Assembly: GCA_913054475.1 (NCBI GenBank)
Contig: CAJXJF010000009.1
Span: forward strand, 1-40,857
Length of the DNA stretch: 40,857 nucleotides
Direction of reading: 5' to 3'
DNA from: an uncultured Nitratifractor sp.
GTDB taxonomy: Bacteria; Campylobacterota; Campylobacteria; Campylobacterales; Sulfurovaceae
Position numbers and translations under genes: made by a program
The notes under the pieces: generated by a model
What the model was told of the DNA's origin: nothing
What the model saw: the letters and a program-made list of their open reading frames with translations, nothing else
The model's database searches: none
Part shown: one piece after another, positions 20,424-30,570 of the stretch
Position numbering within the stretch: the stretch's first letter is position 1
Layout of the letters: the number at the start of each line of letters is the position of its first letter

Positions 20424-21411
20424 AGTAGCGACCCAGCTCGGACATGTTTAGAGAGAGCATATCGTGCTTCTCTCTCATCTTCGAAAAGAAGTGCAGAATC
20501 TTTTCGAGATTGTCGAGATTTTTCTCCATATTTGTGCCGAAGTTGTGAGGATGCCACCATAGATGAAAATTTTTCCTCTCTATGGCGGCCTTTTCGATAG
20601 CCTTTTGGATACGACGCAGTTTAAGAGCTTCCAAAAATTTTAGATTGCGATTGTATGGACGCAGAAAGATAGAGCTTTTTAGCTCGCACACCCTCTCCTT
20701 CTCTCTCACAGGCAGAGATATATGAGGACCGGAGAGATCGAAATAGGTGTCTATCAGACGATAGACTCTTTGCAAAAAGCTCTTGTTCACCTCACCGTCT
20801 CTATAGATCGGATGCTCGGGATTGCCTCTGAAATTTTTCACCCCTGCTTCGAAGATGTTTTCGAGACTTTTTTCATCTATCTGATTTCTCGGGAAGACGA
20901 TCGACTCTATCTCCACTCCCTCTTCGAGTGCTCTTTTGAGGGCACTCTCGATATCGGCCTCGAAAGCTTCCGGCACTATCTCGGGCTCGGCGGTATAGTA
21001 GTGGGAGAATGTATGTGTGGCGATCTCCTGTCCGGCAGTTTTGCCGATCATCTCTATCGAAGCCGGAGCGAAGTGAACTTTTAGAAACTCTTTTCTCTTT
21101 TTTTCCTCCTCTTCAAGGTGGGCTATATATCTGTAGGGGCAGAGTCTCTCGTCTCGATAGCGGGGTAGTATTTTTGGATAATCCCCACTCAACTCTTCGA
21201 AATCCCTATACCAGAGAAAACCGACTATGGCCCATGTGGCATGGATATCGTAGCGTTCGAAGAGTTTCAATATCTGCGGAATCACTCTCTGTACATTCAT
21301 GAGATTCTCTTCGTACTTCTCTATCGAGACAATATCCCGCATACCCCAATATAGCTCGAAATCGAGAGATATCGTAAAGCTCCCTCTATATTCTGCATTT
21401 TCTCTTTCCAT
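20416..21411 (-). CDS. Polysaccharide deacetylase-family protein (start MERENAEYRG, TAATG overlap with upstream GT)
   Basis: FTISLDFELYWGMRD, YDIHATWAIVGFLWY, EIATHTFSHYY motifs. Confidence 0.82.
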   Translation of the reverse strand: MERENAEYRGSFTISLDFELYWGMRDIVSIEKYEENLMNVQRVIPQILKLFERYDIHATWAIVGFLWYRDFEELSGDYPKILPRYRDERLCPYRYIAHLEEEEKKRKEFLKVHFAPASIEMIGKTAGQEIATHTFSHYYTAEPEIVPEAFEADIESALKRALEEGVEIESIVFPRNQIDEKSLENIFEAGVKNFRGNPEHPIYRDGEVNKSFLQRVYRLIDTYFDLSGPHISLPVREKERVCELKSSIFLRPYNRNLKFLEALKLRRIQKAIEKAAIERKNFHLWWHPHNFGTNMEKNLDNLEKILHFFSKMREKHDMLSLNMSELGRYYA

Positions 21412-22655
21412 TATACGGACACCTCTTCTATCAGACTCTTCCATTCGGAGACTATTATATCTTTCGAAAAGTCGTTCGCACGCTCGAAACCTTTGCTTCG
21501 CAATCTATTCAGTCTCTCTTCGTCTAAGAGCAATTTTTCGATCGTATCGACCCAAAGTAGCTCCTTTTCGCTCATCCGACTATGCGCATCGACAAAGCTG
21601 TTTTCAAAAACGGGCATCAATACTCCATACTCTTCGTCATATACATCATCGGCCTCCAATCCTCTCTTTTTGAAAGAGGGAGCCACTATCTCTCCAGGAC
21701 CAGATCGACAGTCGGAAGTGAGCACCGGCACACCGCAGGCCATCGACTCCACTATCGTATTGCCGAAGCCCTCCCAAAGAGAGCTCATCACGAAGAGCTT
21801 CGAGACAGAGATATACTCGAAAGGATTGCTCATGAATCCCATGAAATATATATCGTAAGCAAGATCGATTTTCTCGCCTTTATCCCACTCATATACATTC
21901 AGTCCCAGTTCGCGGGAGAGTTTTACAAGTCTCTCTTTGAGCTCACCAATTCCCAGAATCATCAGTTTCAGCTCGGGATTTCTCCTCTTCAATTCGGCGA
22001 ATATCCGTATCAGATACCACTGACCTTTCTGCATTGTGAGTCTGCCGACAGTAAGGAGCAGAGGAAGCCCTTCGAAGATGGAGGATATCTCTCCTCTCGC
22101 TTTGGCCATAGCCCCAATCTTCTCTATATCGTAGGGATTGTATATGGTCTTTATCTTTTCTCCGTCGATATCGAGCCTCTCTACGAGGGTGTCCCGTATC
22201 CCTTCCGAAACGGTAACGACCTTTTTTACTTTGGAAGAGGAGAGAAGATATTTCAAAATCCCGTTAACCAACCTGCCCTGAAAATCTTTGAGTGCGGCAT
22301 ATCTATTTTCGTGAACCACAGCTAGCATATCGCAATCTATGCTCAGTACATTGGGCAAAGTGCTCAGTTCGCCGTGGCTTATCATCAGATCGAATTTTTC
22401 GTGCACTACAAGTCGTCGGAGTTTGAAAGCGGCTTTGAGCAGATTGTAGGCTCTGGATAGAATATTTCTATTTTCCAGATCCACCGACAGCTCCACCTTT
22501 TTCCCCTCGAAGGGGTAATCCACCCTGAAGCTGTCCATCACCACGAGCGTCACATCGTAGAATTTTTCGAGCTCTTTAGCCTCTTGTACCGCGACTCTCT
22601 CGAGACCTCCCTTCGCCAGAGAAGGTACCGTTACGGCTATCTTTTTTATCTTCAT
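21411..22655 (-). CDS. Glycosyltransferase (GT1/GT4 type)
   Basis: GGLERVAVQEAKEL N-terminus; LLTVGRLTMQKGQWYLIRIFAEL; SSLWEGFGNTIVESMACGVPVLTSDCRSGPGEI. Confidence 0.88.
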   Translation of the reverse strand: MKIKKIAVTVPSLAKGGLERVAVQEAKELEKFYDVTLVVMDSFRVDYPFEGKKVELSVDLENRNILSRAYNLLKAAFKLRRLVVHEKFDLMISHGELSTLPNVLSIDCDMLAVVHENRYAALKDFQGRLVNGILKYLLSSSKVKKVVTVSEGIRDTLVERLDIDGEKIKTIYNPYDIEKIGAMAKARGEISSIFEGLPLLLTVGRLTMQKGQWYLIRIFAELKRRNPELKLMILGIGELKERLVKLSRELGLNVYEWDKGEKIDLAYDIYFMGFMSNPFEYISVSKLFVMSSLWEGFGNTIVESMACGVPVLTSDCRSGPGEIVAPSFKKRGLEADDVYDEEYGVLMPVFENSFVDAHSRMSEKELLWVDTIEKLLLDEERLNRLRSKGFERANDFSKDIIVSEWKSLIEEVSV

Positions 22656-22690
22656 CTCTCAACTCCAAATAGCTTCACTCCGCCTCTTTG

Positions 22691-23773
22691 TCAGAGAGCC
22701 TCGATACTCTCGAGTATGGGACCCAATACCTTCTCTTGTGAAAAGATGCGAGCTTTGTCGATACACAGAGCACTATAGTTTCTACTCTCGGATAAAAGTT
22801 TTTCCACTCTATATAGAAAGTCGGAGTCGTAGATATCTTTCTCCTCGAAAACCAGACCGCTTCTACCACCATAGCCTTGCACAAAGTCCACACAGAAACC
22901 GGAAGTGCTCGTCACTATTGCCGGAAGACCTCTTGCGTGAGCTTCGAGCAGAGTTGTGGCAAAACCCTCATGCAGACTACTTATGACGAAACATTTAGCG
23001 CTGTCATATAGGCTCGGCAACTCTTCTCTTTCAATCCATCCTCTAAAAACGATACTCTCTTCCAATCCGTATCTATTTACAAGTTTTTCCAACTCCTCTC
23101 TCTCTTCCCCCTCACCAACTATCAAGGCTCTATACATCACCCTCTCTTTATTCAATTCTCTCATAAGTTTCAGAAAAAGAGGTATATTCTTCTGTTTGGA
23201 GAGTCTTGCGACTAACAAAAAATCATACTCTTTAGCATTGGAATTTTTTGGTGCATTTAGAAACCATTCAGGTACATAATTTCCGATAAATTCAACCTTC
23301 TTATAATGAAAAATTTTTACATTTTCCATATTTACACTAAAGATAATATTGCAAAATAATGAGGATAATTTAAGAAGATGATATTCGAGTAGATTGTGTC
23401 CTTGAGGGTTTTCTCTTTTTTTTCTTAAATATAAATGCAGTAGGGATATGACCTTTAAACCGAAGAGTCTGAAGATAGGGGCCAACCAGAGAGATGAGAG
23501 GTCATTTAGCACAATACTGTCTGCACCTTCCCTCTTGAAGGTGTATGCGAGATAGAAGGAGTGGAAAAATCTCTTCACCCGGGAGGCCACTATGGTAATC
23601 TTTCTGCTATTACAGCCAAATCCACTCGTATCCGCACTGACTATCTGAGCCGAAACTCCATTTGCATTGAGATAGATACAGAGTTGGTCGATATAGAGAT
23701 GCGCTCCACCCCACTGTGCATGACCTGGGATGTATATCAATACTCTTTTAATTACATTCATAAAAATCTCCAC
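22691..23773 (-). CDS. Glycosyltransferase (GT4 type)
   Basis: LLVARLSKQKNIPLFLKLM; ISSLHEGFATTLLEAHARGLPAIVTSTSG. Confidence 0.88.
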   Translation of the reverse strand: MEIFMNVIKRVLIYIPGHAQWGGAHLYIDQLCIYLNANGVSAQIVSADTSGFGCNSRKITIVASRVKRFFHSFYLAYTFKREGADSIVLNDLSSLWLAPIFRLFGLKVISLLHLYLRKKRENPQGHNLLEYHLLKLSSLFCNIIFSVNMENVKIFHYKKVEFIGNYVPEWFLNAPKNSNAKEYDFLLVARLSKQKNIPLFLKLMRELNKERVMYRALIVGEGEEREELEKLVNRYGLEESIVFRGWIEREELPSLYDSAKCFVISSLHEGFATTLLEAHARGLPAIVTSTSGFCVDFVQGYGGRSGLVFEEKDIYDSDFLYRVEKLLSESRNYSALCIDKARIFSQEKVLGPILESIEAL

Positions 23774-23778
23774 AACTG

Positions 23779-24858
23779 CTAAGTCTCATCTATTTTCAAT
23801 TCAGAACAATACTTCAAAGACTTTGCTTTCAAAAGTTCAATATACTCTTTTATCGAAGTTTTATCTATCGCAATACCAAAATCTTCCCCATAGATGGGTT
23901 TTTCCCGGCCCAAAATTCTATCCACTATAATATTGGAAAGGCTCCTGCCGGGATGCACCGAATCTTGCCATAGACAGTCATCGATTCTAATTACAGAGAG
24001 GTTTCCAAAATCGTATATACTACCAAAAATATCCACCAAAATCTCTTTGAATTTCAAATATTTCTCAAAAAGAGTTCGATTTGATTCAATGATACAAAAA
24101 TGCTCTTTGCTTATAGGGGAAATCGTAACAATCAGTTTAATTTTATGCTCTATACACAGCTCTCTCAATTTTCGCAAATACTCTATTCTCTTACTATCAA
24201 AATGATAATTCTTATAACTATATTTGATTATTTTTCTCGCTATTGTGATTTTGCAAGCATTTCTTTTTGAATCAATCTGTATTTTCTCTTTTTCAGAATG
24301 AGTCTTTTTTATATTCATCTTATCTATATAAAGAAGTTTGATAGAATCATATAGGGCCTTGGTGGTAAAATAACCATCGTAGAAAAAAGAGTTTCCAATA
24401 TTTATCTCTTTACGATATTTGGAATCGAAATAATCATATAGCGGAGATTTGACAAACCTCTTATCATATGGTAGTGAAGCATTTAGCATATAAAAATCGA
24501 GATTGAGCCATAGAATTTTTGGTTTTTGTCGTGATATTATATGATTTGTGATTGCAAGGAGATCCTCTGGTTTTGCGTTGAAGACACCATAATTGAAAGC
24601 ATTGAGTCTATATCTCTTTTTTATTAATGAGATATCATAATTGTGTATATTGCTACTACCCAGAAGGAAAATATCATATATCTCTTTACTATTCTCCAAT
24701 GTGTAGAAGCGCCTCTCTCTTATCGAGGAGATTGCCTTCTCCTTTATTCCCCAAAAATTATATGAGAGTTTATCGTATGGATCTACCGAGGCTATAAATA
24801 TATAGAGCAGTAATACTACTATCGAAGATAGGAAAGCAAAGCGATACAAAAAACTCAT
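23779..24858 (-). CDS. Membrane-anchored SGNH-like/DltD-AlgJ-like protein
   Basis: N-terminal TM; IFLLGSSNIHNYD (GSS block) and DSVHPGRSLSN (D-x-x-H block); immediately downstream of the MBOAT gene. Confidence 0.65.
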   Translation of the reverse strand: MSFLYRFAFLSSIVVLLLYIFIASVDPYDKLSYNFWGIKEKAISSIRERRFYTLENSKEIYDIFLLGSSNIHNYDISLIKKRYRLNAFNYGVFNAKPEDLLAITNHIISRQKPKILWLNLDFYMLNASLPYDKRFVKSPLYDYFDSKYRKEINIGNSFFYDGYFTTKALYDSIKLLYIDKMNIKKTHSEKEKIQIDSKRNACKITIARKIIKYSYKNYHFDSKRIEYLRKLRELCIEHKIKLIVTISPISKEHFCIIESNRTLFEKYLKFKEILVDIFGSIYDFGNLSVIRIDDCLWQDSVHPGRSLSNIIVDRILGREKPIYGEDFGIAIDKTSIKEYIELLKAKSLKYCSELKIDET

Positions 24859-24865
24859 ATATCTC

Positions 24866-26341
24866 CTAAAAATTAAAATATATAAATTCGTTTACTTCTC
24901 TCATTCCAAAAAGAGATATCGAAAACAAAAATGCCGATATAAATAGATATTTCAGGCTACCGTCATTTCTATCGAGCCATGTATGGGAATTTTCAAAGAA
25001 AAAAACGATAATTACCGAAACAAGCAAAAATACCCATGTCTCTATACCACCATACAGATTCTGCATCCAAGGGCCAAATTCCATACCAACTTTTTCAAGA
25101 AAGTATAGAGTATTTTCCATAGGTACTGGTAGAATGATATTTGATGGATTAAACATTGTCGATATAATATTCGTCAGTTGAGTCCAATTGGACGATCTAA
25201 ATATTACCATTGTTAGAATGATAAATATGAATGTTATGATTCTTGCAATATGTTTATGAAGCTTTATTTTTGTTTTTCTCCAATAGTGATTGACTATTAG
25301 TCCCAAACCATGCACTCCTCCCCAGAATATATAGATCCATGATGCACCATGCCATATTCCCGAGAGCAACATGGAAAAGAGAGTAGCGAGCATTGCTTTG
25401 TTGAAAGTGATTTTTTTGCAGGAGCGTAAAATTGGAGTATAGATATATGTCATTATAAAGTTTGTAAGTGTTATATGCCATCTCGACCAATAGTCTATTA
25501 CTCCAGTGGCTTTGTATGGGCTGTTGAAATTCTTGGGCAATTCTATGTTAAATAGGAGAGCCGCTCCTGTCGCCATATCCATATATCCACTAAAGTCGAA
25601 ATATATTTGAAAAGTATATGAAAGGGCTGTTGCCCATGCCTCTATAAAATTTAGCGATGCCGAATTTTCAAAACCAGCATTAGCCCAAAATGCGAGAGTA
25701 TCGGCTAAAATCACCTTTTTGAATAGACCTATACAGAAGATAAAAATTGCTTTGGAGATATTGTTGTCGTTTAGTCTCTTTCTATCATTATCTGAGAATT
25801 GTGGCATCATATCTTTGTGATGAACAATGGGCCCTGCAATCAACTGTGGAAAAAACATTACAAACAAAAAATAGTCTCTAAGTTTCACATCTTTTACCAA
25901 ACCTTCGTAAACATCAACAATGTACGCAATCTGCTGGAGAGTAAAAAAGCTTATCGCCAGAGGTAGCATCAAGTTCAAATGGTGGATATTTTTTCCAAAA
26001 AGTATATTGATATTGTCAATAAAGAAATCTATATATTTGAAATATCCCAATATTCCGATATTGACAATCAGAGCAACGAGAAAAAGGGCTTTTCTCTTTT
26101 TTGTACTACTCTTATTTTTGGAACCGTAATGAGAGATTCTTTTTGAAATAAAGTAATTGAAAAATATCGAGAATAGAATCAGGGGTAGATATATATAGTT
26201 CCACCAAGCATAAAAATATATACTCGATGCTATAAGCCAATATATCGATTTGTCATATAAACTCAGTCTGTTGAGCAAAAAATATACAGATACGGTTATC
26301 GGCAGAAAAAGAAAAACGAATATATAGCTATTGAAAAGCAT
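24866..26341 (-). CDS. MBOAT-family O-acyltransferase (AlgI/DltB-like)
   Basis: FFPQLIAGPIVHHKDMMPQF, YFDFSGYMDMATG, SGIWHGASWIYIFWGGVHG motifs. Confidence 0.93.
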   Translation of the reverse strand: MLFNSYIFVFLFLPITVSVYFLLNRLSLYDKSIYWLIASSIYFYAWWNYIYLPLILFSIFFNYFISKRISHYGSKNKSSTKKRKALFLVALIVNIGILGYFKYIDFFIDNINILFGKNIHHLNLMLPLAISFFTLQQIAYIVDVYEGLVKDVKLRDYFLFVMFFPQLIAGPIVHHKDMMPQFSDNDRKRLNDNNISKAIFIFCIGLFKKVILADTLAFWANAGFENSASLNFIEAWATALSYTFQIYFDFSGYMDMATGAALLFNIELPKNFNSPYKATGVIDYWSRWHITLTNFIMTYIYTPILRSCKKITFNKAMLATLFSMLLSGIWHGASWIYIFWGGVHGLGLIVNHYWRKTKIKLHKHIARIITFIFIILTMVIFRSSNWTQLTNIISTMFNPSNIILPVPMENTLYFLEKVGMEFGPWMQNLYGGIETWVFLLVSVIIVFFFENSHTWLDRNDGSLKYLFISAFLFSISLFGMREVNEFIYFNF

Positions 26342-26586
26342 CAGTTATCGAGTTTCTCCTCTATCAAATTCAACATCTCTCCTACATTTTTCATTTCCTG
26401 TAGCTCACCCAGTGCGAAACGAATAGCAAATTTTTCCTCTATAGCATTGATAAGATTTATGTGATTTAGGGAATCCCACTCATCTATATCATCGGCATTG
26501 GTGTTGTCATTTATTTGTAGATCAACATTATTGAATATGTCACGAAATATGTTCTGCACCCTCTCTCTTATCTCTTCTCTTTTCAT
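26341..26586 (-). CDS. Acyl/peptidyl carrier protein
   Basis: DEWDSLNHINLINAIEEKFAIRF phosphopantetheine-attachment motif (DSL). Confidence 0.9.
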   Translation of the reverse strand: MKREEIRERVQNIFRDIFNNVDLQINDNTNADDIDEWDSLNHINLINAIEEKFAIRFALGELQEMKNVGEMLNLIEEKLDN

Positions 26587-26587
26587 T

Positions 26588-28042
26588 TTATTGCTCCTTT
26601 TGAATAGATTTTTTCAAGGTCTTTTTGCATACTTTTCCATTTGAGTTGACAGGTAGTTTGTCGATAAGAATTATCTTTCTGGGTATTTGATATGGCAAAA
26701 GTATGCTTGAAAGATCTCTTTTAATAATTTTTTCCGTGATATCCCTGTTGTTTGTCACCACAAATGATAGCAAGCTCTTCTCTTCGTTTTTTTCGTCGAG
26801 TGTGATAGTCGCACTCTCTTCTATGTAGTTCAAAGTCTGTAGATATGCATCGATATCCGAAAGATTGACTCTAAAGCCTCTTATCTTTACAGTCTCATCC
26901 AATCTGTCGATTATAAAGTACTCTCCTTTGTTATTTCTAAAAGCCAAATCACCGCTTCTATACCACCTCTCTCCCCCCAGATTCAATATGGATTCACGGT
27001 TTTTGATTGGATTGTTGATATATCCGGCCATCACCTGGATACCTCCTATCAGCAACTCTCCATCTTCAGACTCTCCGAGAATATTGAAGTTTTTGTCAAC
27101 TATAATCGATTTTACTCCTTTTAGAGGATATCCTATGGATATATTATGCCTTAGCGAATCATCTTCCTGCGAAAAACTCACTCTCTTGATATGTGTATAT
27201 ACTGTGCATTCCGTTGGACCATATATATTATAGATCTCCTTTTTGTTGACATAAAAGAGTCTTTTTAGTTTAAGATAGAGAGACCAAGGGAATTTTTGAC
27301 CTCCAATCAACAAAACTCTCAAAGTGGAAAAATCACTCCTTTTTAGTACAATTTCATTTAGAAGCATAGATATATTGTTTGGTACGGTACTTATAAAAGT
27401 AATTTTGTAGCTTTCGATTTCATATGCCAACTTGAATATGTCTTGTTCGAATGAGGAGAAATATAGCCTACATCCATATTCTACAAATAGGGCTATATCG
27501 CTTAGTGACTGATCGAAGCTAAAATTGGCGATTTGCAATATTCGATCATCGCTGTCTAATCTCACCTCCAGCGAGAGGGCTTTGATGAAATTCTCCAAAG
27601 ATTCTCTCTTTATTGCGACACCTTTAGGTTTACCGGTAGTACCTGATGTGAAAATAATATATGCTATGTCAGAAAATGGTTTTTCCGAATATTCGTTTTT
27701 TACAATAGTATGTTTTTTTAGTAAATGCTCCAGTGTTTTATCTTTGAAAATATAAGCTATTTCTATATCTTCTTCAATCTGCTTTATTCTAAAATCGGGA
27801 AATTTCTTATCCATAGGGATATAGACGATACCAAGCTCCAAGCAGGCCAATATTACAAGCAGATATCTATAATCTTTGCTTAACATTATGGCTATCTTGC
27901 TATCTCTATACTTTAAAGATAAGAAATTTTTAATAATTCTATATTCTCGCTCTATTCTATCTGAAGGAATTTTGTTGCCATTTGAATCATAAATATATAG
28001 ATCTTTTTCAAAAAGTTTTTCGATTTTGTTTTTAATATACAT
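26588..28042 (-). CDS. AMP-binding (amino-acid adenylation, DltA-like) ligase
   Basis: AYIIFTSGTTGKPKGVAI (A3), NIYGPTECTVY (A5), YRSGDLAFRNNKGEYFIIDRLDETVKIRGFRV (A7/A8), NGKVCKKTL (A10). Confidence 0.92.
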   Translation of the reverse strand: MYIKNKIEKLFEKDLYIYDSNGNKIPSDRIEREYRIIKNFLSLKYRDSKIAIMLSKDYRYLLVILACLELGIVYIPMDKKFPDFRIKQIEEDIEIAYIFKDKTLEHLLKKHTIVKNEYSEKPFSDIAYIIFTSGTTGKPKGVAIKRESLENFIKALSLEVRLDSDDRILQIANFSFDQSLSDIALFVEYGCRLYFSSFEQDIFKLAYEIESYKITFISTVPNNISMLLNEIVLKRSDFSTLRVLLIGGQKFPWSLYLKLKRLFYVNKKEIYNIYGPTECTVYTHIKRVSFSQEDDSLRHNISIGYPLKGVKSIIVDKNFNILGESEDGELLIGGIQVMAGYINNPIKNRESILNLGGERWYRSGDLAFRNNKGEYFIIDRLDETVKIRGFRVNLSDIDAYLQTLNYIEESATITLDEKNEEKSLLSFVVTNNRDITEKIIKRDLSSILLPYQIPRKIILIDKLPVNSNGKVCKKTLKKSIQKEQ

Positions 28043-28054
28043 CTCTACTTTATC

Positions 28055-28951
28055 CTAACTCTTTTTGTAGTCATATTTTACAAGATAATCATGAAGTATT
28101 TCTTCCAGAATATCAATTTGAACTTCGGAAAGATCCGACAGATATTTCTTGTTGTTGTTTAGAAGTTTGAAATTATCTATACTATTCTCAAAATCATTGC
28201 TCCATTTCAAAGCGCAAAAATCTACTGTTTTTTTGAATATATCCTCTGGTTTTTCGCAAAGTTCCTCATATTTTACATACATCCATCGCTCTTCGTCTAT
28301 AAGCGAAAGAGCTTTTTCGGCGGCGTCCATGAGCATCTTCCACAAAACGGCAGCAAGAGCCACGAAAGATTCGTCGTAGCTTTTCCACTCCGAGAGATAA
28401 GGCTCCGGTAGTGAACCGTATAGCCACTTTTGCGGACCTTGCCAGCCATCCCAGAAATCTATGTTCAGCATCGAGTTCGCCACTGCCCTTCCATCTCTGA
28501 CGACATGAATGAATTTGGCTTCTTCGAAAGCTTCGGCCAAAAAGCCTACCCTCGGCCATCCCGTAATCTTGTGAACGAGCTGACTCCTGCGCGTAGTCGT
28601 CAACTCCGGCATAGGCTTTTCGAGTCTCCTTTTGATATGCGGTGTCATATCCGAAGATAGGAGATCTCTATATGGCAGACTGAAGCCCGGGAAATAGTGA
28701 TCCCAAAATCTATAGACCTCGACAGGCTTGAAGAGTCTGCGCAATATCTCTCCCGCCACAGGAAGATCCACACTCCTCATCAGTGCCCTTTGCAGATATA
28801 GTCTTTCGGGAAAGAAGTTGCACAGATGCGATGTCCAAGCCACTTCCTCATGTCTTGAGAGAATCTCGTAAAATATCGTGGTGCCGCTTCTACCAGTTCC
28901 GAAAACAAATATAGGACTGTAATATTTCTTATTCATCGGGCAATTATACAA
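28055..28951 (-). CDS. Sulfotransferase-family protein
   Basis: PIFVFGTGRSGTTIFYEILSRH (5'-PAPS loop) and FIHVVRDGRAVANSML (3'-phosphate loop). Confidence 0.88.
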   Translation of the reverse strand: MYNCPMNKKYYSPIFVFGTGRSGTTIFYEILSRHEEVAWTSHLCNFFPERLYLQRALMRSVDLPVAGEILRRLFKPVEVYRFWDHYFPGFSLPYRDLLSSDMTPHIKRRLEKPMPELTTTRRSQLVHKITGWPRVGFLAEAFEEAKFIHVVRDGRAVANSMLNIDFWDGWQGPQKWLYGSLPEPYLSEWKSYDESFVALAAVLWKMLMDAAEKALSLIDEERWMYVKYEELCEKPEDIFKKTVDFCALKWSNDFENSIDNFKLLNNNKKYLSDLSEVQIDILEEILHDYLVKYDYKKS

Positions 28952-29038
28952 TCATAGACTGAATATAATACTCCCGCGCCCTCTATTGAAGATTGTAGCT
29001 CTTTTTATGATAATATATCGAAAAATCGAGGAGTGTGA

Positions 29039-30469
29039 ATGAGAGAGGAGATAGGGATAGAGAAGCGATATATAGTACTCATGTTGTCTATCTTCGTGAT
29101 TTCAAGATTTATCTTGCTAAAAGTGGGAATCGGGTTGAGTCTCGATCCACTGTATAGCTATTGGCAATATCTCGATCCCAAAGCGCTCGAAAACAATCTT
29201 TTGCAGAGTATCTTCTATCTGCATGCTCAGCCTCCATTCTTCAACCTGATTATAGGTATCGTTCTGAAGCTTTTCCCAAACTCATATGAGACGGTATTTC
29301 AAAATTTATTCTATCTATTTTCACTAACTATCTATTTTTCTATCTTTCAACTATTGTATCTCTACGGTATTTCGCGAAAGATATCTTTTTTGCTGGCGAC
29401 TCTTTTTATACTATCACCGGAAGCCATATTGTATGAAAATTACTTTTTCTATACATGGTTTATCTCATCGTTGTTGATTTTGTCGGTACTGCTACTGAGA
29501 ATATATCAGTACAGCGGAAGAGCTCTGTATATATTTCTGTTCATATCCGCAATATTCATAGTTGCATTTACGCGCTCTCTTTTTCATTTGCTATATATCA
29601 TACCTCTACTCGCTCTAATATTGCATATAAGCGGAAGAGATTTTTCTATCAAGCTGTTTTCACTTCTGCTCTTTACACTGCTGAGCGCTCTCTATCTGAA
29701 AAACTATATACTTTTCGGAACTTTTTCAAGTAGTAGCTGGATGGGGATGAATCTATTCAAGATAGCGAGATATTGTGTCGATAAGGATGAGATGAAGAGA
29801 TTGATACGAAATAGAGAGATATCACCCTCTTGTGCCGTCGAACCCTTCTCTACAATCGATAGATATCCGAAGCGTTTTTCGAAAGTTCCCAAAAGATTCG
29901 AAAATATAGATGTTTTAAGTAGAGAATACAAAACGAGCCACTATGGAAATAGAAATCATTATGGATATATAGAGATTTCGAAAGAGCTTAGAAGAGATTC
30001 GATATTTCTGATAAGGAAACATCCATTCGCTTATATGAAGAGTGTAATCAAGGCTTGGGGCTACTACTCTCTTCCTTCATGGAGCTATTTTTCGTTTCGA
30101 AAGAAGCTGGATATTTTGCGACGCTACCATCCGGTTTTGCTTTTCGAAGATCTTTTATACAATCTGCAAAAGAGGATCTTCGCTCTAAAAAACAACTTTT
30201 CATGTTCATATATATCAATCCTTTCGATTCCTATCGCAGTTTTGATAGTGATTGTAAGTGCTTTACTCTCGTATCGTAGGGGCAGAGTGGATTATGCACA
30301 GCTTTTTGCCATATATAATATTTTATTCATTGCAATAATCGGTAATATGCTCGAATCGGGTGAGAACAATCGCTTTAGAGTTATGAGCGATCCTATATTA
30401 TACACCTACTTCGTGATAGCTATATTTCTATTTCTCAAGGGGCGAAAGGCAAGCTCCAAGCCTATATAA
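29039..30469 (+). CDS. Multi-pass membrane protein, ArnT/PMT-like glycosyltransferase candidate
   Basis: Many TM segments; YLHAQPPFFNLIIGIVLKLF periplasmic-loop motif. Confidence 0.6.
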   Translation: MREEIGIEKRYIVLMLSIFVISRFILLKVGIGLSLDPLYSYWQYLDPKALENNLLQSIFYLHAQPPFFNLIIGIVLKLFPNSYETVFQNLFYLFSLTIYFSIFQLLYLYGISRKISFLLATLFILSPEAILYENYFFYTWFISSLLILSVLLLRIYQYSGRALYIFLFISAIFIVAFTRSLFHLLYIIPLLALILHISGRDFSIKLFSLLLFTLLSALYLKNYILFGTFSSSSWMGMNLFKIARYCVDKDEMKRLIRNREISPSCAVEPFSTIDRYPKRFSKVPKRFENIDVLSREYKTSHYGNRNHYGYIEISKELRRDSIFLIRKHPFAYMKSVIKAWGYYSLPSWSYFSFRKKLDILRRYHPVLLFEDLLYNLQKRIFALKNNFSCSYISILSIPIAVLIVIVSALLSYRRGRVDYAQLFAIYNILFIAIIGNMLESGENNRFRVMSDPILYTYFVIAIFLFLKGRKASSKPI

Positions 30470-30570
30470 TTAAAGAGCAGAAGGAGGCGATACTATTCGA
30501 TATAGAAAAGTAAAGAAGGAAGAACTTGCGATTGTACTTAGCTTTCGATTGAGGTAAAATGCGTGCGAAC

